Assembly: GCA_037043015.1 (NCBI GenBank)
Contig: CM073327.1
Location: 4,384,727 to 4,448,726 of the forward strand
Direction: 5' to 3'
Source: Bryum argenteum
Taxonomy: Eukaryota; Streptophyta; Bryopsida; Bryales; Bryaceae
DNA length: 64,000 nucleotides
Shown here: one piece after another, positions 33,180 to 44,625 of the stretch
Position numbering within the stretch: position 1 is the stretch's first letter
Layout of the letters: every line of letters begins with the position of its first letter
Notes under the pieces: generated by a model
What the model saw: the letters and a program-made list of their open reading frames with translations, nothing else
What the model was told of the DNA's origin: nothing
Database searches by the model: none
Program-made: the position numbers and the translations under genes

Positions 33180-33590
33180 CATGTTGATCGAGTTCGGACC
33201 ATCACCTGGCATCACCCTCTTCCACCGGCCGCTTTTGTTTGACGATTGGAGGCTCTTGCCCTCGCATTGCGAGTTCGGGTTCCAAAGACACTCCACAACA
33301 TTCCTTCGTGGATAGCGAGCCGCGTGTCTCATGACAACTTCTCTATCACTCGGACCAAAGATCATCATGTCTTTGTTTTTTTCTTCTCGCCGGAGGAAAA
33401 TTCCATGGTGCCTTCAGCGTTCATACTTCATCCGGAGCTTCGTGAAATTCAGTTCTTGATTGATCACAATTGTGCACTTCGCAGTTCGTGCGGAAGATCG
33501 ACTCGACGTGCTCAACCTCGCTTGTGCAGATTTCCGGTAAGTTTGACGGGGTATCTTTGTCTTTGTCATCGAAGGTGGTGGTAGAGAGTT
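33180..33590 (+). pseudogene. Unidentified conserved coding remnant, copy A
   Basis: Codons for PKTLHNIPSWIASRVSHDNF and NSMVPSAFILHPELREI are kept in copies A (here), B (56478-56700) and C (63060-63290), though frames are broken differently in each. Conservation across copies suggests a former protein-coding gene. I do not recognise it. Confidence 0.4.
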
Positions 33591-35285
33591 AGATTCTCTA
33601 GTTTCCAATGATGTCTTTGCTACGTTCATCAAGTGGAATTGACAAAGACACGTGAACGATCATTTTCTCCGTAGGCATTTCGTGGCGAAGCCATGTGTTG
33701 AACTTTTCCTCCGGATGGATGCTCCGTTTCGAACCAAGCTCCGGATGCGGTGGGGATCACTTTCTCGCCAATGCCCATGACGGACCTCACCGGTAGAAAC
33801 GAGTGGATCATCTCGAGATTGATTTAGTTCGATGAGTGCATTTGCGGCGGGTTGGGCCTCTTGAGTCACCGCACAAATTTTAGGTTGTATTCTTCAATAT
33901 GGCCGATTGCATTTTTACGGAGTTTTCATCGGAATGTCCCGTGGGTTTCCGGCTTCATTGAGACCAACAAGAACCCAATGATCCAAATGACCACGGTTTG
34001 AATATCGTGCAACCGCCATTAAACCATGAAGTACGGAAGTATAACTCCTGGTATTGGTAAAGGTGCGCCTACCGAAACATCAACACCCTCCCGAACCCGT
34101 GTCAAATCATTCACCCATACACTCCTCTAACCGTAAACCCAATATCGAGCCTCCAAGACAAGCTTGATGCAAAGATAAGGGTTAGGGCGGATCCAAGGCA
34201 TTCGCTCAATGCCCTACGGCACTTCCTGTCTTGGGAGATCCTCCGTAAGATAGTAGAAAATGTGATCGCCTAAGTGGCACCACTATGCAAATCGTACATG
34301 CACGTGGCTTCCTGTCGAGAAACGAAAAGCAATTTCGCCTAACCCTGGTCGAGCGTGAGGTCCCAAATTGCTACCCCTTCGTGGCGGGTTGGCGGACTAC
34401 GCTCTCAAACCCTAAATAAAATGAAACAATGGACATCGCTTCTCCAAGGTGTTTCGCATCACGTATATCGTGGCACAAATTACCCATTCCATGGTGTTTC
34501 ATCAATTGTCGCTACAAGAAAACAAAAATTTGTAAGTCTCCTCTGGGGTGTCGAGTCCCGGGCCCGGGTATGCCGCATGTGCTTGCGGAGTAAGGGTAGA
34601 GACCGACTCTGTGTGGGCAACAGGGAAGGAGGAGGACACCATATCCGGACACACACAAGTGACCCGGTGTGGTGCACTCAAAGAATCTTTGCCAAACAAA
34701 TCACATGAAAGCCAAAAGAGGAGACCGAGCCACATGCAGAACGGGCGTAAGAAAGAGCGGGTACGTGTGAATGAGGAGACGAGTGGAGAGTCACTCTTTG
34801 TAGGGTTAAAATTAGGGTTTGGGGTTCGGTGTGAATGATTAGCGAGCAACGTGAGGGTAACTTCCGTAACACTCGGTCGGACCAAAGATCATCACCGCAT
34901 TGACGTCTTTGATTTGATGTTCTCATCTCTCGGATGAAATTTCCATGATCCCTCCAACTTACACCTTCTTTGTACACGTTCTGCGATTACCGTAACTCGT
35001 GTTCGTTGGCAGCGTACCTTGCAAAATGTGTGTCATGTAATTGTGCAATGTGATGCATTTTCTTGACGTAGTTTCAGTTTGTTCGACAAGAGTACTGCAT
35101 CGGTGAAGTTACTACTGCCGAAGCAGGAACATCGCACCTGCGTATCCATGACATTGGTGAAATTTTAGGAAATTGGGTCTACCCTACTTCATCAAGAGCT
35201 GCACCTGTTACACTGTGAAACTACGGTAAAAGTCGACTCAAAGCATTAGGAATCTGGAGCCAATACATCCCAATGTACTGAAAAT

Positions 35286-35573
35286 ATGACAGTAGTTGGG
35301 TTAAATTGTACTGTACAATGTTTATCATTTGAGGCAACATGTACAGAAAGTGCAAATTTGTACTGTGGACAGTTTGTGCACCAAGGCATGTCACTTTCCC
35401 AGAAATCGCTTGGAATGTGGACTACAGAACCTTCCCACCTAGTGCCGAAACAATCTATTGAACAAATTCATCTGCAGACCTTGCGCGAGTTGAAGAACTT
35501 TTTGAAAGCTTGCTTTGCGCGCAAGCCAAGCATCCGATCGAACGCTGTAGTTGACCAAGCCATCGCCCATTGA
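35286..35573 (+). CDS. Unidentified ORF, copy A
   Basis: 95 codons, including VQCLSFEATCTE and IEQIHLQTLRELKNFLKACF. The paired ORF in copy C (60938-61225) is the same length and differs at few residues. Matching open length in both copies hints at coding, but function is unknown and it may be part of a larger broken gene. Confidence 0.4.
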   Translation: MTVVGLNCTVQCLSFEATCTESANLYCGQFVHQGMSLSQKSLGMWTTEPSHLVPKQSIEQIHLQTLRELKNFLKACFARKPSIRSNAVVDQAIAH

Positions 35574-35781
35574 ACTATAAAATCGATCGATCGCAAACAC
35601 ACAAACACGAGCATTGTACAGCGGAGTGTTGCAGCATATATATAGTTAACCTATTACAGTAGCATATAGTATTGTAATATATACTGTAAGCTAATAGATT
35701 GAGCTTAGTGTAGTAGCCCCAGAGACCTTTACCCATCGACTCGGCGCTCGGTGGAAGTGCAGGTGAAGTCTTGGGAGAAGA

Positions 35782-36276
35782 ATGCAAAGAAGAAGCGAAG
35801 CGGTGTTACACAAACGAAAAGGGACCGGTAAACATGTAGATGGAAAGCACAAGGGCCGAGAGAAGAGGTTTGCTTTCAACGTCTACACCAACCCCCATCT
35901 GGAGGAGGTTTTCGTGAAGGCATCGAAGAGCACTCGACCTCTGTTTGTCGATGAGGAGTACGACGACGACAGCTGGCATCCCTCCGATGACGACGACGAT
36001 GATGCTTGTGATGAAACTCAACCGGGCCGCGGCCAATTCATCGACGTAGTCCATAGCCGGAGAATCGATCCGTGCAAGAATCGTTCTCTCACGACGGTTG
36101 GATGCGGAGATGAGGCCTTCTACATACCCCTAGAGCAAGTGTTATTCTGTACAAGGCCTAGGTCCTCTGTCGCATGCGAATGCGACCCGATTCTGGAAGG
36201 GAAACGGGCTCTGAAGAAGCTTATCGACATGAATGTGAGCGCTACTTTCGTGAAATCAGCAGATAATCATGTGTGA
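35782..36276 (+). CDS. Asp-rich unknown protein, copy A (truncated by a tandem repeat)
   Basis: Starts with ATG at 35782 (MQRRSEAVLHKRK), then a conserved KRFAFNVYTNPHLEEVFVKA segment and an acidic run ending SDDDDDD. A Cys-containing part (VACECDPILEGKRALKKLID) follows. At the 3' end a 38-bp unit is repeated three times (36235-36348), and the second unit introduces a stop after NHV. Copy C lacks the repeat and reads on for about 30 codons, so copy A is truncated. No known family recognised. A palindromic ATCGATCGATCG and AT-rich sequence lie about 150-200 bp upstream. Confidence 0.5.
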   Translation: MQRRSEAVLHKRKGTGKHVDGKHKGREKRFAFNVYTNPHLEEVFVKASKSTRPLFVDEEYDDDSWHPSDDDDDDACDETQPGRGQFIDVVHSRRIDPCKNRSLTTVGCGDEAFYIPLEQVLFCTRPRSSVACECDPILEGKRALKKLIDMNVSATFVKSADNHV

Positions 36277-36545
36277 GCGCTACTTTCGTGAAATCAGCAG
36301 ATAATCATGTGTGAGCGCTACTTTCGTGAAATCAGCAGATAATCATGTGGAATGTTCGGAGACGATTGAATCTTCAGTAGCCTCTGGTTTTCCCTTACAC
36401 ATGTGGCCGTCTGCATTGAGGATGAGTGATGGCGACTAGCAATTGTTGTCACGCAGAGACATCTTCTCACTCGTTGTTGATATTTCGAGGGTCTGTAAAA
36501 GCTCCACCTTGAGAAACTATGGCGAACTTGGTTAATGGGAATGAT

Positions 36546-36719
36546 TCATGTAATTCTTGTTATTAAAGGTGTCTTTAGATCTCTAGAAGAGGTAGAGCTG
36601 ATCTCTAGAAGAGGTACGTCTGCTAGTTACCAGAAGCGGTGTTTCGATTCTACACTATTGTAATTAGTATTTGTACTACCTCTCCCCCTTTAGCTGCATA
36701 GATGAAGATAATAGTTATG
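36546..36719. other. Short spacer with 24-bp repeat
   Basis: GATCTCTAGAAGAGGTA occurs twice (36577 and 36600). No gene. Confidence 0.5.
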
Positions 36720-37810
36720 GTAAAAAGATTTGTTGATATAAATAGTTTCTATCAATGAGTATCTTTGATGAATTGAGGTACACAAGAACTCTCCCTTGCA
36801 TGAAGTCGTCAAGGATGCTTGTGGATCTAGATTCGCAAGATTTGAAATTCAAGCTTGATGTTCGACATTGGGATGTGACTTTGAAAGAATATTTGCCCAC
36901 ATTTGGAAGGTGGGAGTGTACTCAAGGTGTAGTACTTTGTTGGTTACGTGGTCACAAAGAAAATGATAACGAATATTGATATGTTTCAAATTGTCATGAG
37001 ACCTTGAATTCCTCGTAAGAGCAATACAAGATTGGTTGTCACAAAATAATGTACTTGGTAGTTTTAAGGAGAAATCCAATTCTGAATTACTAGCCTCAAG
37101 CCACAACAATTTCATGGTAGCCGTAGCTGCAACAATGTACTCTGCTTCTGTAGAAGAAAGAACAACAATATCTTGCTTCCGACTTTGCCAAGAGATTGTA
37201 CAGGAAGAGTCGCGAAGGAAGGTGTATTCTGACTTTGATCGTCGGAGTGTCAGGATCACATGCCCAGTCTGCATCATTCCATCCTGTAAAACTATGAGGT
37301 TGAAAAATGAGTTACAGTTGGTACCGGTTTACAGAATTTCATCGTTCATTGTGCCTTTTAAATATCGGAAAACGCGTTTTACTTCAAGCCAATGTGGAGG
37401 GGTTGGTGAAGCCATGAACTAGGCTAGGTGGTTAACGGAAAAATTGATGTCCACCTTGTACATTGAACCAAATATTGAAAGCTACCGATTGCTTCTTTAT
37501 AAGGAATACTTGCCATGGTTTTGGCTACCTCTGAGGTAAGATTTGGACTTTAATTCTTTAAAGAATTTTTAGTAGAGACTTCCCAAGGCAACCCTGATCT
37601 TTGGATTAATGAAGCAAAATGTAACATGGCATGAATCTTTATTGTATAAAAACTCAAACTCTGCCATTCCATCAAAGCCGTCTTGAAGGTCATTATTGCT
37701 TTGAACAAATGTGCCAACAAAAAGGTTGCATAAGATCTATTGCATTTACTTATAAAGTGAAATGCAAACCAAGTTGTAGTTCCGTTGTCAAACAACATAA
37801 CTTACGTGTT
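36720..37810 (-). pseudogene. Ty1/copia retrotransposon remnant (RT end to RNase H)
   Basis: The minus strand encodes ISWQSRKQDIVVLSSTEAEY, LFCDNQSCIALTRN and KHINIRYHFLCDHV, the typical copia RNase H end. Further upstream is VAKTMASIPYKEAIGSFQYL in another frame. Stops and shifts interrupt it, so it is dead. No LTR was recognised around it. Confidence 0.88.
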
Positions 37811-38428
37811 GTATAGACATGTAAATAAACCTCGACGAAGAATTTTACCATAGCTTCAATGATATGATCCTCATACAAGCTAACAATACAAAATTGATAA
37901 TACATAAAAAAAAGGAATACATTATTATATGGTCATTCTAAGTGATACATTCAAAAACAAATATTTTTGTAAGCAAATACACCATGTAAACAAAATACAT
38001 GCATGATAGACCTATCTTGAATTGCGGCAAAATTCGCTTGTGAATGGAAATAACCTCCCTTCTCATTGCCTGGAATGCACAAATGTGCAAAGCGGGCTTC
38101 TACTTTAAGTCTCATAAGTTGATTGTCAAATTTGAGCTTCTTGTAGAATGTGTGCACGAGGGTTTTCAACTGCAATGTCTCTAATGATGCCAACGAACAT
38201 TTTTTCTCCGAATCACTTTGATAAAAAATGTCCACATGTCCACATGTAATATTTTAGAGGGGTTTCCCATAGTTGTCTCTCCACCGTTGAAGGCCCGTAA
38301 AGAGCACTCGTAAATACCATAAGAAAATTGCATATGGAAATGAGAATTGCATATAAAATTGGTACAGCTAGTGTATAAGTTGGTCTCAATGGTTCACTTG
38401 AGTTCGCACTCGCACATTTCTACACACA
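37811..38428. other. Non-coding DNA upstream of the LINE
   Basis: No recognised gene. A minus-strand open frame of 94 codons (37951-38235) is unassigned. Confidence 0.45.
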
Positions 38429-40450
38429 TTGCACCTCTTCTGCCTCACCAGTATGTCCGCCATGAAAGATTCAAAGTCTAAGTCTAAGTCGACAGGGTCG
38501 TCCAAGTCTCAACCTCGCTCATCTCCCACTAGCTCCGGCAAACGGAAGTTGATTGTCAAGCCACCCAAGCCTGTTGTAGAAGGTGCGAACAAACCTGCCG
38601 AGCGAAGTACCGGACGTGCCTCCCAGCAACTCCCGCTCCTAGCTAGACCTGTAATCTCCAACAAACGTCCTAGGCAACATCAGAGCACGGAGGACTCCAA
38701 TGACACATCACGCTCACCGCCCGCCATCAATAGACCCTCTTCTTCTAGAGACTCCTCTTCTAGCGAATACCTCAGCACTTCCATAAGAACTGTAGCTGCA
38801 CTCCACATGAACGCACCCTCAACACCGACACATCTTCCAACACCAGCTTCGACACCGCCTCCTGCATCCTCACAACATACGACAGACAACACTTCGAACC
38901 CTCCTCCTCTTTCTAACATAGATTGCATATCCTTATTATGGTTATCTTTTAGCGTCCATGAGCACATTAATGTTGAGTCAGGCTTACCAAAACTTAGAGA
39001 TTTAACAAGTCTTAGCAGATGGTGTCATTCCGGATACGAAGATGTTAGAATTTCACTCTTGCCGCCATGCGTTCCCACATGTTGACCAAAAATTGTATCC
39101 GAGCGCACGTCCTAACGGTCATCCCAGCCAATATTTGCACCTTACTCAGATACCGTTAGACACAACAATCTCTCCTTCTACAAGTCTCTCCAAAACATTT
39201 CAAATCATCATTAGATTTGATTCCGACTACCATCAAATGACAAAACAGCAAGTGCAAGACGCGGCAATAGCAAGATTTGAACACATGAAGATCCCACTAG
39301 CTAGCAGGTACCGTGAACCAGTAAGTGCAATAGTAAACAGCAAGACACACAAGTGGCTCGGGTTTCTATGGGCTGACCTGCTCAATCCGGAGACGGATGG
39401 CATCGCTCTACTTCGAGGACACCGCGTCTTCATTTGGCAGCTTCAAAACAAAGAATCCGTGATTGGGAAGGTGGAGAAAGGTTACGAATTTCTCTCTCGA
39501 GCGAACAATTGACGCCTTCAAATCTCCGCCTCGTCCCTCACTAGTTACAACTCAAGACAGCTGCTGGCGGACCTCATCAACCTCTGCTACTTAAACTCCG
39601 GATTTGCTGAGGTTGTTGGCGTTGCCAAACGGTTTCTGCAGACCTCCACTGTTGACATCACTGTTACGGGAGCCTTGTCCAAGCAGTTCTTGCTTACAAT
39701 ATCTTTGACGTTGAAAGGTTGCGCTACCACCATTGTCAACCTCCTAGCACCAACCGACACGAAGCAGCAACATTTTGCCGTGGATGCTCTCACGACATCA
39801 ATTGTCGTATGTGGGCTTAGCCTCCAACACACTCAATACGAAGTTTCTGCCGCCCTGTACAAACTCATAGGAGTCAACAATGTGGTGAGCATCACTTACA
39901 ACAAAGCGCAAGATGACACAATGGTAAGGCATGATGGCATAGCAACAATCAGATGCCTAAATGCCTCTGCATATACAACCTAGTGTACACAAAAAGCCAT
40001 CCTTCTCCTCAGAAGGCTCGTAGATTTCATGCCCCATCGTAGAGCATGTCCGGTACCGCTCCACTAGCCAGCGCCCGCTCCTTGGACGAGCGACCCACCA
40101 GAGTCATTTTGCAAGATGTTCTCACGGCCTTCAAAAATGAGACACCACATGGACCGACGCTCACTCAAATTTGCAACTCCATCCCTGAGATGGGGTGGAC
40201 AGCTTACAATCTCGAATGACATCACTTAGTTCCGAGATAAATCAACATACCTCAACGGTGGTCGATGATGTTGCCTCCATCCAACAGCTTCAACACCAGC
40301 ATTTGTTGCAACAACTCACACTTCTCACCACGGCTTCGAGTCACTACTCAAAACATATGAGTGACATCTCTTCCGCGCTTTTGGCTGGGCCCCTGCAAAT
40401 GTCCTCCAACCACCCCCCCGACTCACAAACCCACCAGGTATATGATTAGT
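38429..40450 (+). pseudogene. LINE ORF1-like protein region (frame-broken)
   Basis: Open pieces in order: 38429-39085 (Ser/Pro/Lys-rich, basic: KSKSKSTGSSKSQ), 39042-39512 (YHQMTKQQVQDAAIARFEHM, HKWLGFLWADLLNPETDGIA), 39675-39983 (LSLQHTQYEVSAALYKLIGV, RRM-like spacing) and 40195-40449 (Gln-rich helix). A basic disordered start, an RNA-binding-like domain and a coiled coil are typical of LINE ORF1. I know of no exact match. Small shifts separate the blocks. Confidence 0.45.
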
Positions 40451-43405
40451 ACAATCTACATGCTAGGGCTTAGTCCCATTTTTCTTTGCTGCATTGTATT
40501 GATATGCTCAAACCCTTGTAATACACATCTGAAACCTCCTTTGCACTCATTCCTCTCACTTCACCCTCCCTCCTACTTCTCAATATCTTTATCTCTTAAC
40601 CTCAATAACGATTGCACATCTTTTACCGAATCACAATTGAACCTTATTGACCAATATGCCTCTCAATTACCACCCCTTTCTCTCCCTGCTTTCTCACTCC
40701 CAGCACACCTCCATCTCTACTGCATACTTGCATCTCTCACTTCTTTACCCACTCACCATCTTGATGCCTCAATGATACTACTGTCACTAAATTACCTGCA
40801 TACTTAAAAGTCATCCACGATCGTCCTCACCTCATACACGCCTCAACATATCTCACTAACATTCACATCCAATTATTTAAAAAGCCTCTCACAATTACTG
40901 GACAACAAACACAAAATTTCTCTTCTCACAACCATCAAGCATACGAGCTATACTATAGATCAGTCACACACATGTGCCTTCACGCACACCTCCACAGTAA
41001 CAGCTGATGGAACTTGCGTTGCGCTATCTCGCTTGACCCTCCTCCGCACCACCAGCTACCGCTACCACGAACCATCTTTGCATTGACTGATTGCTCCAAC
41101 CACTCGTCCTTCACGATCGGAAATGCTACTATAAGTCATATGTGCCCTCAATGGCCACCGTCTTGCACTGCTGCAACATCAACTGCCTCACAATGGATTA
41201 ACCCCTCCCATACCCCTTTACTTGTCCGCAATAAGCGCTGCACTTTCAGCCTCCACAAACACTCTCCTTTCTCCTGTCAATGCACAAATATTCCCGTAGA
41301 AACAAATCTAAACACACCTCCTGCTTGCCATGAAAAAGAGAAGGAACCGTTCTCCCATCATCGAGCATGGCCCCCATACCGCACACACTGCTGCCTAGAC
41401 AACAATAAATGCATGAATGAGCGCGCCAAGGTCATCGACCTCACAAAAAACACCAGCTGCATCACAAAATAGCTTGTCGGCCACAGCTTTCTCTTCCCAC
41501 GAGCATGCTTTCCCCTCTCCTCTCCAATTGCGACATCCTCCCATGATCCGCCCTTTCATCTTCGCCGCCCCTCCACTTTAAACACGCCATCCTCTCAAGC
41601 TCCACACTGCCGCCCAAGGATCAACACAACCATCAATCAACCTCTTACCAAAGTCACATTTGAAAAACAAAAACACAAACCCAATGTCGTGCAAGTGTCA
41701 TTAGATCACCCTTCGCATCTGCTCAATGTCATAAAATCCAATACAAGCTTGCTACCTACACGCTCCCAATCGAGCCATCGCCATGCAATGCCGAACAAAA
41801 TCACTTGCGTAGCCCGTTCTGCCAAGACCTTCCTTCACACGATCACCTGCTCCTCTTCCCATCAGTCACTCGACATCACATCAACCTAGATATTTTCCAA
41901 TCAGCCCTATTAGTCTATTACCGTGGAATACTCACATTAAATTACTTCCGACACCATATACCATAATAGCTAGCCTTAAACTCATACACACCCTTCACCC
42001 TTTTCCCCCCCTTTTTTGTTTTTAGTTTTCTCTCTATTTTTATTTTTATATTTATCAATATTATTTCTATTGCTCTTTTTCTCTTTATTTCCATTTCTCT
42101 TTTTATTATTCCTACTTTCTGTATTATTTGTATTTTTATTTTTTTGAACTGTTATTCTTACCTTTATTTTTATTCTGTATTCTTATCTATATTCTTTCTT
42201 TATCAGCCATATCTTCTAAATATTTACAATCCTCCTGCTTGCACTCATGCTTTTATATTTTCTTTATTATCACTAGTCTATTTCCTCACTTTATACAAAT
42301 TAATACTTATCTACCCACAACTAACCCCATACTTCAATCCCAATATCTAATAAGAGCAGCATGCACATAGTTCACATGAATAGAGTATTCATTCAACCTA
42401 CTATATTAAACTTAACCATTCACATTTATATTAGCAATACCAGCAACCCTTGGTACTACAAGAACACAAGAAGTGCTTTGTCCAACCTAACACCACACAA
42501 GCAATCTTCTTTACTCTCTAAATTTTCCCAGAAGTCTTCACTAACACACTTTCCTTCTCCATGCACCCCACTACACTTACCAATACACACGACACACCCT
42601 TTCACTTCAAGGCACATGTTTGAAAGTTACATTGTACGAGCTTCATGTAGTGTCTGTTCAACACGCCCTCCGGAAAGTGCAAATAGTGAAACCTACCCAA
42701 CACCACATATACATCGTCAACATCCCTATCTAAATTCTTACACACATTAAACCACCTAAATACAAAGCCCAACTACAAAACCCTTCATACCATACAAAAA
42801 GACCTCAAAACATCCCAAACATTAAACTTCCTTCCTCAAAAAAACGTAGAATTAACAACACAATCATCCCCATAAATTCTATGCATTTGATTTTTTCTCC
42901 AAATGCCATTGAGATAATTACCACACAAACAGACACTTTATTTATTGCAAATGACATTGAGATAATCATAACACAAACAAATACTTTATACATGGCAATT
43001 GCCATTAAGATAATCACACCAAGAAGACACACTTTACTCATAGCGATTAAATGTCATTGCGATTATCACACGAATAGACACTTTATTCATAGCAATCCCT
43101 ACACGATACAACATACCCAAAACACTCCATTCCCATCAAACAACACAATCCCAATATACACACTTTCCCCACAACCATTACAAAAACTCACATATTTTTA
43201 AACTCTTCACCCCACAAAATCGAATATCTACTTCCTTCAATATACAAAATTTTTAAAATAACATACACTCATATAACTAAGATATACTCTCAACAAAAAT
43301 CTCCGTATGAACCATATTTTTTAGCACCACAAACCACAATCATCTCTCCCACATCTAAAAATAATAGAGTGCTTGTTCAACCTATCCATATACTAATCCC
43401 TACAC
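40451..43405 (+). other. G-poor, C/A/T-rich stretch inside the LINE
   Basis: Very few G on the plus strand throughout. Open frames here (e.g. 40361-40807, 41014-41472) are long mainly because of this composition. At 42000-42200 it becomes T-rich. No domain recognised. Confidence 0.5.
42884..43100 (+). repeat. ~58-bp tandem repeat
   Basis: About four degenerate units sharing GACACTTTATTCATAGCAA and GACATTGAGATAATC-type phrases. Confidence 0.7.
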
Positions 43406-43490
43406 TTGGATACAACATACCCAATACACACCATTCCCATCAAACAACACAATCCCAATATACACACTTTCCCCACAACCATTACAAAGA
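43084..43490 (+). repeat. ~100-bp direct repeat pair
   Basis: Segments near 43099-43190 and 43410-43490 share ATACAACATACCCAA and TTCCCATCAAACAACACAAT and continue alike to CCACAACCATTACAAA. The spacing is about 300 bp. Confidence 0.8.
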
Positions 43491-43630
43491 GTCCCCGATG
43501 CCCAGTCTTAATTCAAATAATATTCTCTACCTCCAAACATACACCCACTTACACCTCCATAAACCAAAACTCAAAACTCTCAAAGGCAAATTTATCCCAA
43601 TTAAACTTGATGTTCCTCCTACTTTGCCGT

Positions 43631-43654
43631 GACATTGAATCAAACCCAGGAGGC
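43631..43654 (+). other. 2A-like ribosome-skipping motif (DIESNPG-G)
   Basis: In frame 43406-43840 the residues MFLLLCRDIESNPGG match the 2A consensus D(V/I)ExNPGP, with the usual hydrophobic run before it. The last Pro is Gly here, which should abolish skipping. 2A sequences are known at the N-terminus of some non-LTR retrotransposon proteins. Confidence 0.6.
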
Positions 43655-43674
43655 CAGCACCTACGTCAAATGTC

Positions 43675-44625
43675 TTGCACTCACATCCTGCCAAGCATAG
43701 AAGGCTTAACAAAACATATTTTATTCCCAACACAATCATGCTATATCCAGAACACAAACACCTTGCAAAAATATTCTCCCCAACAATCCAGATTACACAC
43801 CCAGACCACGAAACAACTATCAACAAATATCCATGTTTAACACGATACATACACAACCACCCTCAATTCCCACCGCCAAACTTCGTATTCGCACTAATTA
43901 CCACCATTGGCCCTCTACTAACGCTATGCGAACAACACATACTCTCAAACCCTTCTCCTGATTGGACTACACCACTACTTAACAAACTTTCCCGTTTACC
44001 AAACCTCCCCTCCCGACACTTAGGTACTCCACACCCTTACACCAAAGTTTTAGAAACACATCAACACATCATTACGCCTTCCAACAAGATACACACTGAA
44101 CTATATAAATACATTACAAATTTAAACAACAATGTAACCCTACAAACACTTATGATTGAATTTCCATACCTACCAAACGAACTACTTATCAAAGCTTTAA
44201 GATGCAAATGTCCAATTCCTGAATACTCACACACACCACCACTTCCGATCACTCCTCCCATTCAACCCCAGACCCAAACTACAACCCACCAAAGCACACT
44301 TATGACTACTTGGAACGCTGCTTCACTCAACACTGCACTTCCCAACATACACCAACTCACCGAAAACCTTCTCGCAATTATTACCATACAAGAAACCAAA
44401 CTCACTGCAAACAAATCTACCAAACACATACAACGACTACTACCACAATACAAGCTCATTTTTAATAATACACACGCATCCACTCGTTGTATACAACAAA
44501 GATTCCGATACACACCCACTAGAGGAGATCTTCTTACACTAATACACCACAGTTATGCCTCCCCAGACAACAATTCAGGTGTTTGGATTTTTTGGGCGTT
44601 GATTGTTGATTCCCACTCTAATTGA
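43675..44625 (+). CDS. LINE ORF2 N-terminus with apurinic-type endonuclease domain (partial)
   Basis: 316-codon open frame. The last third reads TTWNAASLNTALPNIHQL, IITIQETKLTANKS, QYKLIFNN and RGDLLTLIHHSY. These fit the N-terminal half of the exonuclease-endonuclease-phosphatase fold of LINE ORF2 (WN..SL and QETKL motifs, with Glu in QETK metal-binding). It stops after about half of the domain; catalytic His/Asp and RT are missing. It starts in a different frame from the 2A-like motif. Confidence 0.65.
   Translation: MHSHPAKHRRLNKTYFIPNTIMLYPEHKHLAKIFSPTIQITHPDHETTINKYPCLTRYIHNHPQFPPPNFVFALITTIGPLLTLCEQHILSNPSPDWTTPLLNKLSRLPNLPSRHLGTPHPYTKVLETHQHIITPSNKIHTELYKYITNLNNNVTLQTLMIEFPYLPNELLIKALRCKCPIPEYSHTPPLPITPPIQPQTQTTTHQSTLMTTWNAASLNTALPNIHQLTENLLAIITIQETKLTANKSTKHIQRLLPQYKLIFNNTHASTRCIQQRFRYTPTRGDLLTLIHHSYASPDNNSGVWIFWALIVDSHSN

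Larger units (their letters stand above)
32478..36545 (+). repeat. U2-containing block, copy A (inverted relative to copy C)
   Basis: Matches the reverse complement of 60045-64000 nearly throughout, in order: U2, its upstream region, several frame-broken open frames, and an Asp-rich ORF. At its left edge is a private 34-bp triplication (32484-32587, core CGAAAATGCAGACT), and at its right a private 38-bp triplication (36235-36348). Confidence 0.9.
38429..44625 (+). mobile_element. Non-LTR (LINE-type) retrotransposon, 5' part
   Basis: An ORF1-like protein region (38429-40450) is followed by a long plus-strand stretch very poor in G, a 2A-like motif (43631-43654) and an endonuclease-like frame (43675-44625). 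No reverse transcriptase follows; sequence after about 44590 is unrelated AT-rich DNA. The retained 5' end with a missing 3' end is the opposite of usual LINE truncation. Confidence 0.6.

Noticed and set aside
35286-35573. YqaJ-type viral recombinase remnant
   Set aside because: One alternate frame vaguely recalls that family (FVLWT, FLKACF), but no catalytic motif could be found.
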